Below the pieces are notes generated by a model, which ran no database searches, had not been told where the DNA came from, and was given only the letters and a program-made list of their open reading frames with translations. Positions 24,682 to 33,452 of a stretch of 64,000 nucleotides of DNA are shown piece after piece (position 1 is the stretch's first letter; every line of letters begins with the position of its first letter). The stretch comes from DATGKG01 sp963783145 (GTDB lineage: Bacteria > Desulfobacterota > Binatia > Binatales > Binataceae): contig CAWAMM010000001.1 in NCBI GenBank assembly GCA_963783145.1, positions 610,050 to 674,049 of the forward strand, given 5' to 3'. A program made the translations under genes and the position numbers.

Positions 24682-25073
24682 GGACCATCACGATGAAGTC
24701 CAAACTACCGCTCCGGGCCGGCGCACTGATAGTGCTGGCGATGCTGGGCCTCGCGCAGCAAGCCGCCGCGCATTCATTTCCCGAAGAGCAGCATCCTTCG
24801 GCCGGGCAAACCCTCGCCGCGGCGCCGGGCGAAATCACGATCAAGTTCGACGCGCCGATCGAGAAGCTGTTCGCGAAGCTGCAAGTGCTCGGCGCCGATG
24901 GCAAGGATCACGCGGTCGGCGGGCCGCAAATCAGCGACGACGGAATCATGCTGACCTCGAAGGTCGATGCGCTGAAGCCCGGGACATACACCGTCAAATG
25001 GGCGGTGGTCTGCGTCGATACCCATCACACCGAGGGTTCCTACTCCTTCACCATCACCGGGAGTGGCGCTTGA
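24678..25073 (+). CDS. copC: Copper-resistance protein CopC
   Basis: 131 residues. A signal peptide ends QQAAAHSFPEEQHPSAGQ, giving the mature N-terminal His of CopC that ligates Cu(II). ITIKFDAPIEKLFAKLQVLG and GTYTVKWAVVCVDTHHTEGSYSF are the CopC beta-barrel strands; the D-x-H near the C-terminus is another Cu(II) ligand. It is a periplasmic copper carrier. ATG 24678 overlaps the upstream stop as ATGA, and its stop overlaps the copD start as TTGA. Confidence 0.9.
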   Translation: MRTITMKSKLPLRAGALIVLAMLGLAQQAAAHSFPEEQHPSAGQTLAAAPGEITIKFDAPIEKLFAKLQVLGADGKDHAVGGPQISDDGIMLTSKVDALKPGTYTVKWAVVCVDTHHTEGSYSFTITGSGA

Positions 25074-25921
25074 TCGCAGTCCCCGCCATTTTCGCGTGGC
25101 CGGTCCTGGTCGCGCAGTTGATGCTGTTCGGGACGGCAGCCTTCGCGCTGCTGTTCGCGCCGCTGGCGATTGAAGACTACCGCGGCGACGCTATCGCGCT
25201 GTGGCGTGGGCTCGCGATCCTCAACCTCGTTATGTCGCCGATGGTGTTTATGGAGATCGCTTCCGGGATGGCGCAGGCGAGCTGGTCGGAGGTCGCGCCG
25301 TTGGTTCCGCAGATCCTGCGCGAAACGCTCGCGGGCCGCATCTGGACGTGGCGCTTGGTGGCGGCCCTGATCCTGGCCATCGTGGTGTGGATTCCCGCGC
25401 GGGTGATGACGATTGGAGCGTGGTCGTTCGCGCTTACTTCGATTCTGATCGTGCTCAGCGGCGCGACCAGCCACGCCATCGACAAGGGCGCGCTGGTGGT
25501 CGCGATCTATTGCGCGCACCAGGCCGCGGCCGGGCTCTGGCTCGGCGCGCTGGTATCGCTGCTGATGAGTGCGCGGCGCGGTCCGGCGGCGCTCGCGGCG
25601 TTCACTCCGCGCGTTTCCACCGTATGCGCATGGTCCGTGGGCATCATGGTGATATCGGGTCCGCTCATCGCGTTGCGCTGGCTTGGATGGAATCCGCACC
25701 TGCTGTTGGATTCAGCCTATGGGCGCACCTTGACCGTGAAGATCATGATCGCCACGCCGGTCCTGCTGCTGGGCGCATACAATCGCTATTGGCAAGTGCC
25801 CGGCATTGCGAAGAAAAATGTGCGCGTCATTCTCATCCGCGCGGTCAGTGCCGAATGCGTGCTGCTCCTCGCGGTGATGGCGTGGTCGGCGATCCTCGCC
25901 AACACGCCACCTCCGCATTGA
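25070..25921 (+). CDS. copD: CopD-family copper import membrane protein
   Basis: 283 residues from a TTG overlapping the copC stop. Eight or so membrane helices cover most of the length. AGLWLGALVSLL, LSGATSHAID and GRTLTVKIMIATPVLLLGAYNRYW match the CopD core (typically W.G.......H...... K....). CopC and CopD together bring copper into the cytoplasm, for loading of cuproenzymes. It is the fifth gene of the tightly packed cluster. Confidence 0.85.
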   Translation: MIAVPAIFAWPVLVAQLMLFGTAAFALLFAPLAIEDYRGDAIALWRGLAILNLVMSPMVFMEIASGMAQASWSEVAPLVPQILRETLAGRIWTWRLVAALILAIVVWIPARVMTIGAWSFALTSILIVLSGATSHAIDKGALVVAIYCAHQAAAGLWLGALVSLLMSARRGPAALAAFTPRVSTVCAWSVGIMVISGPLIALRWLGWNPHLLLDSAYGRTLTVKIMIATPVLLLGAYNRYWQVPGIAKKNVRVILIRAVSAECVLLLAVMAWSAILANTPPPH

Positions 25922-25942
25922 TGGAATTTCAGGAGAGTTACG

Positions 25943-26407
25943 ATGAAGCGTAAAATGATTCCTATGCAACGATTGACCGTCGCCGCACTCGCGATTGCGC
26001 TGGCCCTGGGAGCATCGATAACGCCGAGCGCCGCGCAATCGACACCCGCATGCAAATCCGGCGATTGCTGCACGCTCTGTCCTCGCACCTCGAAGGCTGC
26101 CGAGAGCAAACCGGATCCAAAAAGCGCCAACGGCGTCACCCTCGATCCAAAGCTGTTCGTGGGTCCGGTGCGGCAGGCCTACAGCATCGCGGAACAGAAC
26201 CCGATGCTACTCAAGCAACTGGACTGCTACTGCGGATGTTACAAGACCGACGGGCACAAATCGCTGCTCGACTGCTATCGCAGCCGCCACGGCGCGACCT
26301 GTCAGATTTGTACCAATGAGGTCCTCGACGCGAGCCGGATGTTCGATAGCGGGATGACGCCGGAACAAATCAAGGAATCGTTGCGCCGGCAGTATCAAGC
26401 CAACTGA
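25943..26407 (+). CDS. CYCXC (PCYCGC-motif) exported protein
   Basis: 154 residues, start ATG with GGAGAG upstream. A signal peptide (LTVAALAIALALGASITPSAAQ) is followed by CKSGDCCTLCP. The core reads LKQLDCYCGCYKTDGHKSLLDCY and HGATCQICTNEVLDA, the pattern of PF13798 (PCYCGC motif). The family's first Pro is Asp here. At least ten Cys in the mature protein point to metal binding. Position 21 bases after copD makes it part of the copper cluster. Confidence 0.8.
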   Translation: MKRKMIPMQRLTVAALAIALALGASITPSAAQSTPACKSGDCCTLCPRTSKAAESKPDPKSANGVTLDPKLFVGPVRQAYSIAEQNPMLLKQLDCYCGCYKTDGHKSLLDCYRSRHGATCQICTNEVLDASRMFDSGMTPEQIKESLRRQYQAN

Positions 26408-26440
26408 ATCCGCGCGATGGTGCCCCGGCGCATCATCAAT

Positions 26441-26926
26441 CTAGTTGGGCTTCGCGAGGGGATATTGCAATTGCGCGATGACATCGCGGAGGGAGTTGGT
26501 CCCCTCGCCGGCCAGCTCGAGTTCCCCAAACCGCTTAATCGACGCTTCATGCACCACCATCGAATGGGCGACCTCGCGTTCCTGGGCGGGAGCGGCACCC
26601 TCGATCTCGCGAAATTTTTCGACGTAGAAATCGGTGATCCTGACCAGCTCTTCCATGTGCTGACGCCACGACTTCGCGGCAAAAGTTTTGGCTAAATCCT
26701 CGACCCTACTGCGAACATCTTCTTGCGCGATACTCAGGCCGAGCCCGGTCAGGAAGGGTCGCAACCGCGCCTTGGTCTCGGTTTCCAGCTGGAGAATGGT
26801 TCCCCATTTGTAGCGTCGTTCGGCATCCGACTCGAGGGCGACGTAGCGGTTCAAAAGAGCTTCCCCCAGGACTTCGCCCTGATACATGAAGTCGTTCACG
26901 GCTTTGAGATATTCGGCTCGCGTCAT
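26441..26926 (-). CDS. Helical hypothetical protein (ferritin-like pattern)
   Basis: About 161 residues from ATG 26926; a GTG at 26941 is possible. Four long amphipathic helices are suggested by YLKAVNDFMYQGEVLGEALLNRYV, RYKWGTILQLETETKARLRPFL and a repeated Glu/His pattern (QHMEEL, HSMVVHEASIKRFGELEL). This resembles ferritin-like four-helix bundles, but no clear di-iron EXXH pair is seen. No family named. Single gene, convergent with the copper cluster. Confidence 0.6.
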   Translation of the reverse strand: MTRAEYLKAVNDFMYQGEVLGEALLNRYVALESDAERRYKWGTILQLETETKARLRPFLTGLGLSIAQEDVRSRVEDLAKTFAAKSWRQHMEELVRITDFYVEKFREIEGAAPAQEREVAHSMVVHEASIKRFGELELAGEGTNSLRDVIAQLQYPLAKPN

Positions 26927-27088
26927 AGTTGTCACCATCACGATCTGTTAGCCGAGGAGGTTCGCGATTTGCAACCGCATCCGGTAGTGGCGCCGAGCTG
27001 AAGTTGAATCCGCGAGACGTCGGCCAGCGACGCGATCACCGAGTGTCGCCGGCCGAGCTGTTTCGCGAGGAGGATCCTGTAACCTAAC

Positions 27089-27904
27089 CTACGCGGCCTG
27101 CGCAACCTGCGCCGATTTTTCCGCTATCGGCGGATTCTGCGCCTGCGCCGGCTTCTCCGATGCGGGGCGGAATGTCTCCGCCAGTCCCGAAATCTGCGCT
27201 TCGAGTTTCTCGACCGAGTCCAGCGCGCTCATCAGCTGGCGAACTTTGCCCTGAAAGCTCCTCACCGGGGCCAGCGCCGCGCCCGCTTCCTTCACGTTGG
27301 CATACAGCGCCTGCATCACCAGATCGATTTGTGCATTCAGCCCCTTCATCGGCTCGAAGCTGGCGGACAGCGACTTGACCTGGTCCGCGAAGGCCTTCAC
27401 CGATTGGAAGTTGCCGGCCAGGCTGGATAGATGCTCATAGAGCCCCGTGATGCGCTTGAGCGCCTGCTCCGCCGATTGCGTCGCCGCGTCGATGGGTTCG
27501 AGTTGCTTCGCGAGGTTGGCGAAGTGCCCACGGAACGCCTCGGTCGGCTCGGACAACTGATCCACCGTGGTCGCAAGCATCGACATCGGTTGCGGCGCCG
27601 GCGCGACCGGCTCGATGCCCTGCGGCGCGGCCTCGTTCTTCGCGACTTGGGCACCATCACTGGGAGCATTTAGCGCATTGCCGGTGTTCCCATTTTGCGA
27701 CCCGGCGCTGGACGGCTCAGCCTTCGACGCTTTGATTCCAAGCCGCGCCGCGATCTCGGCGGGCGAGAGCCCAGGATCCCATTGAAGCTTGCCGGCAGCC
27801 TGGTTGAGCGCCGCTTCACCGATCTGCACCGGATGCGCGATGGGTGGGATGTCGGCCGATTTCGAGCGGAGCAGCAGTCGCTGTCTCAGTTCTTCGAGTT
27901 CCAC
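27089..27904 (-). CDS. Coiled-coil hypothetical protein
   Basis: 271 residues from a GTG with AGGAGG ten bases upstream. Residues 1-60 are partly ordered (PGLSPAEIAARLGIKASK). Residues 60-105 are low-complexity linker. Residues 110-240 are long helices with heptad-like spacing (LAKQLEPIDAATQSAEQALKR and following), likely a coiled coil of the phasin or tape-measure type. An Ala/Gln/Pro tail follows. No family named. The next feature upstream is a bare 120-base stretch. Confidence 0.65.
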   Translation of the reverse strand: MELEELRQRLLLRSKSADIPPIAHPVQIGEAALNQAAGKLQWDPGLSPAEIAARLGIKASKAEPSSAGSQNGNTGNALNAPSDGAQVAKNEAAPQGIEPVAPAPQPMSMLATTVDQLSEPTEAFRGHFANLAKQLEPIDAATQSAEQALKRITGLYEHLSSLAGNFQSVKAFADQVKSLSASFEPMKGLNAQIDLVMQALYANVKEAGAALAPVRSFQGKVRQLMSALDSVEKLEAQISGLAETFRPASEKPAQAQNPPIAEKSAQVAQAA

Positions 27905-28135
27905 GCAAATGAACCTCCTGAGTTGGCTCGCGTTCGTCGGGAACTGTTCCCAAGGATCCCGGTCCGCCGCGAAAGCAACCCGGAATTCTCCGAAACAGTC
28001 ACCGATGGACGATGGACCTACATATTGTAGGGTTTCTAAACAGGAGGCAAGCGAAAGAAGCCGATTTAACCCACCGTGCGCGTGAATGTGCCTATCTGGA
28101 TGCGGCGTGGCCTGTTTTCCCTCTACCGCGGCTAA

Positions 28136-28624
28136 CTAATGCGTTCCCCCGGACATATTCGAAGCCGAAGCCGACGAAGGCGATGGCGAGCTCGAGGGTG
28201 CCGCTGCGGATTGCTTCTCTATATGCGCCGTGGCGGGTGCTTCGGTATCCAGCAGCGTTGGGCCAATGCCTTCGCGCTCGAACGGACGCCGCACGTCAAA
28301 GGGCGCGCCCTCGCTCACGCGGCCCACATTGAGTGCTTCGGGGCTGTCGACGCGGATTCCCGGGCGGACCACCAATCCGCGCTCGGCCCGGAGATCATAA
28401 GTTCCCGGCGGCAGATCGCTGGCGAAGGAACCGTCGTCGCCGGTGCGGGTCAGGTACATATCTCCGCTGATGCGATTTTCGAAGTGCAGTTGATGATTGG
28501 GCAGTGGTTTGCCCGCGGGAGTGGCGTAGACGCCGCTCACCATCGCGGCGTCGGCGTGTGCGGCAACCATCATCAGCGCCGCGATGAGCGCAGCGCACAG
28601 AACAAGGCTAGCGGATTTCAACAT
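28136..28624 (-). CDS. Exported protein with carboxypeptidase-regulatory-like domain
   Basis: 162 residues from ATG 28624, chosen because GGAGGGTGAAGG lies just upstream and the signal peptide starts there (LVLCAALIAALMMVAAHADA). AAMVSGVYATPAGKPLPNHQL, TGDDGSFASDLPPGTYDLRAE is a transthyretin/CarboxypepD_reg-like beta-sandwich. The C-terminus is Ser/Pro/Ala-rich. Such domains often decorate envelope proteins. Divergent from arsC, with starts about 110 bases apart. Confidence 0.65.
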   Translation of the reverse strand: MLKSASLVLCAALIAALMMVAAHADAAMVSGVYATPAGKPLPNHQLHFENRISGDMYLTRTGDDGSFASDLPPGTYDLRAERGLVVRPGIRVDSPEALNVGRVSEGAPFDVRRPFEREGIGPTLLDTEAPATAHIEKQSAAAPSSSPSPSSASASNMSGGTH

Positions 28625-28732
28625 CGATACCTTCACCCTCCGACCGAATATCCATTCCTTAGCTACGCAAGAAGTGCAAGGTTTGAGACCGCGCCCGATC
28701 GGGGAATATTGTTGCGTTGAGGAGCGGAGAAC

Positions 28733-29083
28733 ATGGCCAAGCTGACAATCTATCATAATCAGGCCTGCGGGAATTCACGCGGCGCAATGGCACTACTGCG
28801 TGAGCGCGGGGTTGAGTTCGACACCATCGAATATCTGAAGACGCCGCCCACCCGCGAGACGTTGGAGAAAATCCTCACCATGCTGGAAGGTCCGCCCGCC
28901 GACGTGGTGCGCAAGGACAAGCGCTTCGGCGAGTTGGGCCTCAAGGCCGAGGACTACACCGAGCCGAAGAAAATCGTCGCGCTGCTCCTCCAGCATCCGG
29001 AGCTGATGCAGCGTCCGATCGTGATTCGCAGCGGCCGCGCGATCATCGCGCGCCCGCCGGAGAAGCTGGAGGCGCTGCTGTAA
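28733..29083 (+). CDS. arsC: ArsC-family arsenate reductase (glutaredoxin-type)
   Basis: 116 residues. IYHNQACGNSRGAMALLRERG holds the catalytic Cys12 loop. KDKRFGELGL and RPIVIRSGRAIIARPPE hold the Arg residues that bind oxyanion in the R773 ArsC fold. It reduces arsenate to arsenite with glutathione/glutaredoxin, or belongs to the related Spx/ArsC subfamily. No arsenite pump or ArsR is adjacent, so a housekeeping ArsC-like role is also possible. Confidence 0.85.
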   Translation: MAKLTIYHNQACGNSRGAMALLRERGVEFDTIEYLKTPPTRETLEKILTMLEGPPADVVRKDKRFGELGLKAEDYTEPKKIVALLLQHPELMQRPIVIRSGRAIIARPPEKLEALL

Positions 29084-29141
29084 TCGCGATGCATTGCCTG
29101 CGCACGAATCGCCTGCGACAATCGCGCTTGAAGGTTTTGTC

Positions 29142-29408
29142 ATGAGCCAAATCACGAAGTTATCGGCTAAGGGCCAAATTCCCATCCCGAAGGCGATCCG
29201 GACCGCACGGCGATGGAAGCCCGGCATGGAATTCGTCATTCAGTAGACCAACGAGGGCGTCCTGGTAAAACCGAAAAAGGAGCCCAAGCGGGAAGGCAAA
29301 ACCCTGACCATCGATGACCTCATTGGGATTGCCAAATATAAAGGTCCGCGCCGGAGCATTCGTGAAATGGACGAAGGCGTCATGCAGGAGGCTCGAAAGC
29401 ACGGGTGA
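29142..29408 (+). pseudogene. vapB: AbrB/MazE-type antitoxin interrupted by TAG
   Basis: The frame reads MSQITKLSAKGQIPIPKAIR and ends KPGMEFVIQ, a classic AbrB/SpoVT swapped-hairpin, then meets TAG at 29244-29246. The same frame continues after it: TNEGVLVKPKKEPKREGKTL, TIDDLIGIAKYKGPRRSI and MDEGVMQEARKHG, the toxin-binding tail. It ends in TGA four bases inside the vapC start. So an otherwise full-length 88-residue antitoxin has one nonsense codon after residue 34. Readthrough, a sequence error or a dead antitoxin are the options. Confidence 0.75.
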
Positions 29409-29797
29409 TCGCGGTAGACACCAATTTGCTGGTTCGCATCATCGTCGAAGACGAAGTGAGTCAGGTGGAGCGAGCGCGTGCTTTGATCCACGGCCAAGAT
29501 CGGGTCTTGATTCTGAAGACGGTTCTTCTTGAGCTCGGCTGGGTGCTTGCCAGTTCCTATCGGCTTAACCGCGAAACCATTGTGTCGTCGATACGAGGCG
29601 TTCTGGCAGTGTCCAACTTTGAGATCGAGGATCGGCCAGCCGTGGTGTTAGCGCTCGAATGGTACCAACAAGGAATGGACTTCGCGGATGCGATGCATCT
29701 CGCCACTTTGCGTGGCGAAACCGAGTTTGCCACCTTCGACGCTTCGTTGGGACGTGCGCCGGAACGGCTCGGGATCGGAGGGGTCGTTGCGATCTGA
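29405..29797 (+). CDS. vapC: VapC PIN-domain toxin
   Basis: 130 residues from a GTG overlapping the antitoxin stop. IAVDTNLLVRIIVED, LKTVLLELGWVL, GMDFADAMHLATL and FATFDASLG give the four PIN acidic/polar sites. The frame is complete. Its antitoxin carries an in-frame stop, which would leave the toxin unchecked if both were expressed as written. Cotranscription is implied by the four-base overlap. Confidence 0.88.
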   Translation: MIAVDTNLLVRIIVEDEVSQVERARALIHGQDRVLILKTVLLELGWVLASSYRLNRETIVSSIRGVLAVSNFEIEDRPAVVLALEWYQQGMDFADAMHLATLRGETEFATFDASLGRAPERLGIGGVVAI

Positions 29798-29839
29798 TCG
29801 GGTCAGCAATCCGCGCGACGCGACGTTTAATTTTTGTCG

Positions 29840-30028
29840 CTAAGCGACTTTCTGAATCTTCCCGCTGCGCAAACATCGCGTGCAGACCATCATCCGCTTG
29901 ACGCTGCCGCCGATCGACGCGCGCACCTCCTTGAGATTCGGATGCCATCGACGCTTGGTCTTGTTGTTCGCATGGCTCACGTTGTTGCCGACCGACTGAT
30001 GCTTTTTGCAAATCGCGCAGTGCTGCAT
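29840..30028 (-). CDS. rpmB: 50S ribosomal protein L28
   Basis: 62 residues. CAICKKHQSVGNNVSHANNKTKRRWHPN and VCTRCLRSGKIQK are diagnostic of L28, in the form with two CxxC pairs that bind zinc. Length is normal. It stands alone, downstream of an exported unknown on the same strand. Zinc-type L28 may be swapped for a Cys-less form under zinc limitation in some bacteria; no second copy is in this window. Confidence 0.95.
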   Translation of the reverse strand: MQHCAICKKHQSVGNNVSHANNKTKRRWHPNLKEVRASIGGSVKRMMVCTRCLRSGKIQKVA

Positions 30029-30074
30029 GATGCCTTACTCTTCCAGTTCGAAATTCTGTCCAAAGTTGAACGAT

Positions 30075-31307
30075 CTAAGGTAGCCCGACTTCGGGCTGCG
30101 TGAAAGAGGGTTCGAAGCGAGCTTTGAGCAGCGCCGCGCCTGCGGTTTCGGATTCCAGTGTCGCGCTCGCGGCGCATCCGCACTTGATGCTCAATAGCCA
30201 TGCGCTGCGGCCGAGCGCGCGGGCATAAGCATCGAGGTGCGTCTTTAATCCCTTCGGCGCGTCCTTGTCCTGGATGTTCACCTGCGCCGCGCTGACGATC
30301 ACCTCGTCGGGCGCGGTGCCGGTCTCATCGTTGAAAAGCTGGGTCAGCATCGCGACGAAGGCCGAATGATCCAATCCGGGAACGTCGCTGGTGATGAGCG
30401 ATGTGTAGGGCGAGCGCGCCTCCTGATGTGGATAGTTGGCGAGCACGCGCCGAATCGCCTCGATGCGCGCGGGTTGCGCCGCCGAGCTTTTCTCGTAGGA
30501 GGCAAGCATGATGCCCGCCTGCTGGGGATTCTCACCCGCCATCGCGCCGAGCGTCCTGCCCAGCCATTTGGCCGACTCGGCTTGCTTCAGTTTTCCTTGC
30601 GCCGCCGCCATCAACTGTTGCACGCGCGGATCGTTGACTCCGGCCGCTTTGAATACCGCCAGCGCGGTTTCGCCGTCGCCGCGATCGATCAGGGCTTGCG
30701 CCGTTTGGAGCATATTGAGCGGACCGATCTGGCTCAGTGGCGAATCGGTAAGGTACAGCCTGGTCGCGGCCACCAGCTTCGCCTCCACCCGAGTCGCGAC
30801 CGACTGGTAAGCCTGATAGACGTTGTTGGAAATCACCTGCTTGCCGCCGATGCGTTCGCTGAGCAAATTAGGCACGATAGTCAGAATGCCGCCGACGCCG
30901 CCCACCACCGGTTCACTGTCTTCAAACGTGAACGCATGGCGATCCTCGGCGAGGGTCGACAGATTCAGCACCCAGATTTCATAGCTGCCGCTGAAGGTCG
31001 CCTCGTTCTGATCGTTTTTAGTCTGGAACTTATCGGTCGGCAGACTGACCACCATCAACCCATCGAGCCGATCGTCCTTTTCACCGGCCACAAAGCGTTT
31101 GACACACGCGTCGACATCGCCGGGCGGAACGATGGGAACCTCATGCACATTGGGTTGGGCGCCGACCAATTGCTCGATCTCGTACATCGCCTGGGGCGAG
31201 ATCGGTCCTAAGCTGCCGACCCCGATTTTGACTTCGTCAGCTTGAGCGATGGGGGCAATCGCAACGATCGCGAGCGCCATCATCAGCGCGGCCACGGTTT
31301 TGAACAT
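30075..31307 (-). CDS. Exported hypothetical protein, helical repeats
   Basis: 410 residues from ATG 31307. The signal peptide is FKTVAALMMALAIVAIAPIAQA. The N-terminal third has EVKIGVGSLGPISPQAM and LDGLMVVSLPTDKF. A middle region (about 190-310) is helix-rich with TPR-like pacing (MLQTAQALIDRGDGETALAVFK, LMAAAQGKLKQAESAKWLGR). KCGCAAS near the C-terminus holds two Cys. Likely a periplasmic protein. No family named. Confidence 0.65.
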   Translation of the reverse strand: MFKTVAALMMALAIVAIAPIAQADEVKIGVGSLGPISPQAMYEIEQLVGAQPNVHEVPIVPPGDVDACVKRFVAGEKDDRLDGLMVVSLPTDKFQTKNDQNEATFSGSYEIWVLNLSTLAEDRHAFTFEDSEPVVGGVGGILTIVPNLLSERIGGKQVISNNVYQAYQSVATRVEAKLVAATRLYLTDSPLSQIGPLNMLQTAQALIDRGDGETALAVFKAAGVNDPRVQQLMAAAQGKLKQAESAKWLGRTLGAMAGENPQQAGIMLASYEKSSAAQPARIEAIRRVLANYPHQEARSPYTSLITSDVPGLDHSAFVAMLTQLFNDETGTAPDEVIVSAAQVNIQDKDAPKGLKTHLDAYARALGRSAWLLSIKCGCAASATLESETAGAALLKARFEPSFTQPEVGLP

Positions 31308-31610
31308 CAGTGCAGAGCCCACCCTGTTTCACGAATCGGAAAAGATGACGGCAAAGCTTCTCAGAATGCCCGCGTCGGTTCAACTTGCGATTTCAGCGGT
31401 GTATTCTTTTTCCCGTCGGGGTCGTTCGCGAACGACCCGCCACGATGATCCGAATACGGTGGACTTCAACAATCGCCGCATCGCTGCGGGCGATTCGCGG
31501 ATCCCTCCTACCTGGAAAAGAATCGACCTTGTAATCCCTGCGATGGTTCAACTTGCCCAGTTTGAGTAAGATGACCGCAGCGTTTTTGTGAGGGAGCGGC
31601 GGTTCGGGGA

Positions 31611-33452
31611 ATGGCGCAGCGTCTAATCCACATCCTGCCTGAGCAGGTGGCCAGCCAAATTGCGGCCGGCGAAGTGGTCGAGCGCCCCGCCTCCGCAGTC
31701 AAGGAACTAATCGAAAATTCTCTCGATGCCGGCGCGCATAACCTCGCGATCGAAATTGAGCGCGGCGGGCTGGGACTGATTTCGGTCACCGACGACGGAT
31801 GCGGCATGAGTCGCGAGGACGCGATTATCTCGCTGCGCCGTCATGCCACCTCGAAGATTCGTTCCGCCTCGGACCTGGTCGCGATTCGCACCTTGGGTTT
31901 CCGCGGCGAGGCGCTCGCCTCGATCGCCAGCGTGGCGAAGATGAAGCTCCAGACCCGCCAGGCATCGGAAGCCAACGCGGATGCGCATGGCCTGGAGCTG
32001 ATTGTGGTGGCCGGTGACATCGAGGAAGAACGCGCGTGCGGGATGGCAACCGGCACGCGCATCGAAGTGCGCGATCTGTTCTTCAACACTCCCGCGCGGC
32101 TCAAGTTCATGAAGACCGTGGGGACGGAGCAGGGCGCGGTTGCCGAGGTGGTGCAGCGGCTCGCGCTGGCGAATCATGCGATCGCGTTCAGCCTCGCTGC
32201 CGACGGACGCCAACTGTTTTCATTTCCGCGCGCTAACTCAGTGCTGGAACGCATCCGCCAGATCTTCGGCGGCAAGCTGGCGACCCAGATGTTGCAATTC
32301 TCGCTCGCGCGCAATGGCTTTGGCGTCAGCGGCCTCGCCACAATGAGCCAGGAATCGTTCGCCACGCCGCGCATGATCTTCACCTTTGTTAATGGACGCG
32401 CGGTGCGCGACAAGCTGCTCGCGCGCGCGGTGACGCAGGCCTATCAAACGTTGATGCCGCGCGGACGTCATCCGGCGGTGGTGCTGTTCCTGGAACTCAA
32501 GCCCGACGAAGTCGACGTCAACGTGCATCCGATGAAAACCGAGGTGCGTTTCAAAAACTCCGGGGCGATTTTTGAAATCGTCTATCATGCGCTCCGCGAC
32601 CGCCTCGCCAATCAGACTGATCCTGGGGTGGCCGATGCGGCGCCGACCGCGATCGATGCACTTCATCCCGCGATCCGCGCGTCAGTTGCGCAGATGATTT
32701 CGCCGGAGCTTCCGGCTTCGGACGCGCCGCCGCCGAGCCGGCCGTTGCGGCTGGTAGCGGATAATTCATCGGCGATGACGCGCGCCGAGCAGCGACCGCT
32801 CAATCTTGGTTTCCAGCGCCCTGCCGAGGCTGCGCACAGTGCCGGCGCGCCGATGCGCGAGGCAGCGGTGCCGATGTACTCGACGCTGAAAATCCTTGGG
32901 CAGATTTTCGCCGGATACATCGCGCTGGAAGGCGAGGAAGGTCTGCTCCTGGTTGACCAGCATGCGGCGCATGAACGCGTGACCTTCGAAAAACTTCGCG
33001 CTGAGATGCGCAACGGCGGCGTTCGCACTCAGGCGATGCTGACGGCGGCCACGATCGAGGTAAATCCTGCGCGCGCCGCGCATATCGAAGCCGCGCTGCC
33101 GGAATTGGGAGCGATGGGCTTCGACCTCGAACCGTTCGGCCCTTCGACGCTCCTGCTCAAGGGGACCCCGGCGGTGTTCGGCGCGGAAGGTGGCGCGAAG
33201 CTGCTGTCGGATATGCTCGAGAGCATGGGCGAGAACGGTTTTCGCGCCTCGGGCGAAGGCGCGCTGGAAGAATGGCTCAAGCAACTCGCGTGTCACGGCT
33301 CGGTGCGAGTCGGGCGCGCGCTCGAGGAGCGGGAAATTCGCGAGCTGCTCGCCGACCTCGATCGGACCCAGTTCAAGACCAACTGCCCGCATGGGCGCCC
33401 GGTGCATATCAACTTCGCGCGCGGACAGATCGAACGGATGTTTCGCCGATGA
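31611..33452 (+). CDS. mutL: DNA mismatch repair protein MutL
   Basis: 613 residues. The GHKL ATPase is clear: IAAGEVVERPASAVKELIENSLDAG, VTDDGCGMSREDA, LGFRGEALASIASV and FFNTPARLKFMK. The C-terminal dimerisation domain follows (LVDQHAAHERVTFEKLR). The protein ends FKTNCPHGRPVHINFARGQIE, a C-terminal motif of MutL. The endonuclease motif DQHAAHERV is present; the CPHGRP motif is also typical of endonuclease-competent MutL. The stop overlaps the miaA start (ATGA), the common mutL-miaA coupling. Confidence 0.96.
   Translation: MAQRLIHILPEQVASQIAAGEVVERPASAVKELIENSLDAGAHNLAIEIERGGLGLISVTDDGCGMSREDAIISLRRHATSKIRSASDLVAIRTLGFRGEALASIASVAKMKLQTRQASEANADAHGLELIVVAGDIEEERACGMATGTRIEVRDLFFNTPARLKFMKTVGTEQGAVAEVVQRLALANHAIAFSLAADGRQLFSFPRANSVLERIRQIFGGKLATQMLQFSLARNGFGVSGLATMSQESFATPRMIFTFVNGRAVRDKLLARAVTQAYQTLMPRGRHPAVVLFLELKPDEVDVNVHPMKTEVRFKNSGAIFEIVYHALRDRLANQTDPGVADAAPTAIDALHPAIRASVAQMISPELPASDAPPPSRPLRLVADNSSAMTRAEQRPLNLGFQRPAEAAHSAGAPMREAAVPMYSTLKILGQIFAGYIALEGEEGLLLVDQHAAHERVTFEKLRAEMRNGGVRTQAMLTAATIEVNPARAAHIEAALPELGAMGFDLEPFGPSTLLLKGTPAVFGAEGGAKLLSDMLESMGENGFRASGEGALEEWLKQLACHGSVRVGRALEEREIRELLADLDRTQFKTNCPHGRPVHINFARGQIERMFRR

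Noticed and set aside
33272..33448. Extended N-terminus for miaA
   Set aside because: It overlaps the mutL C-terminal motif; ATG 33449 with the ATGA overlap is the natural start.
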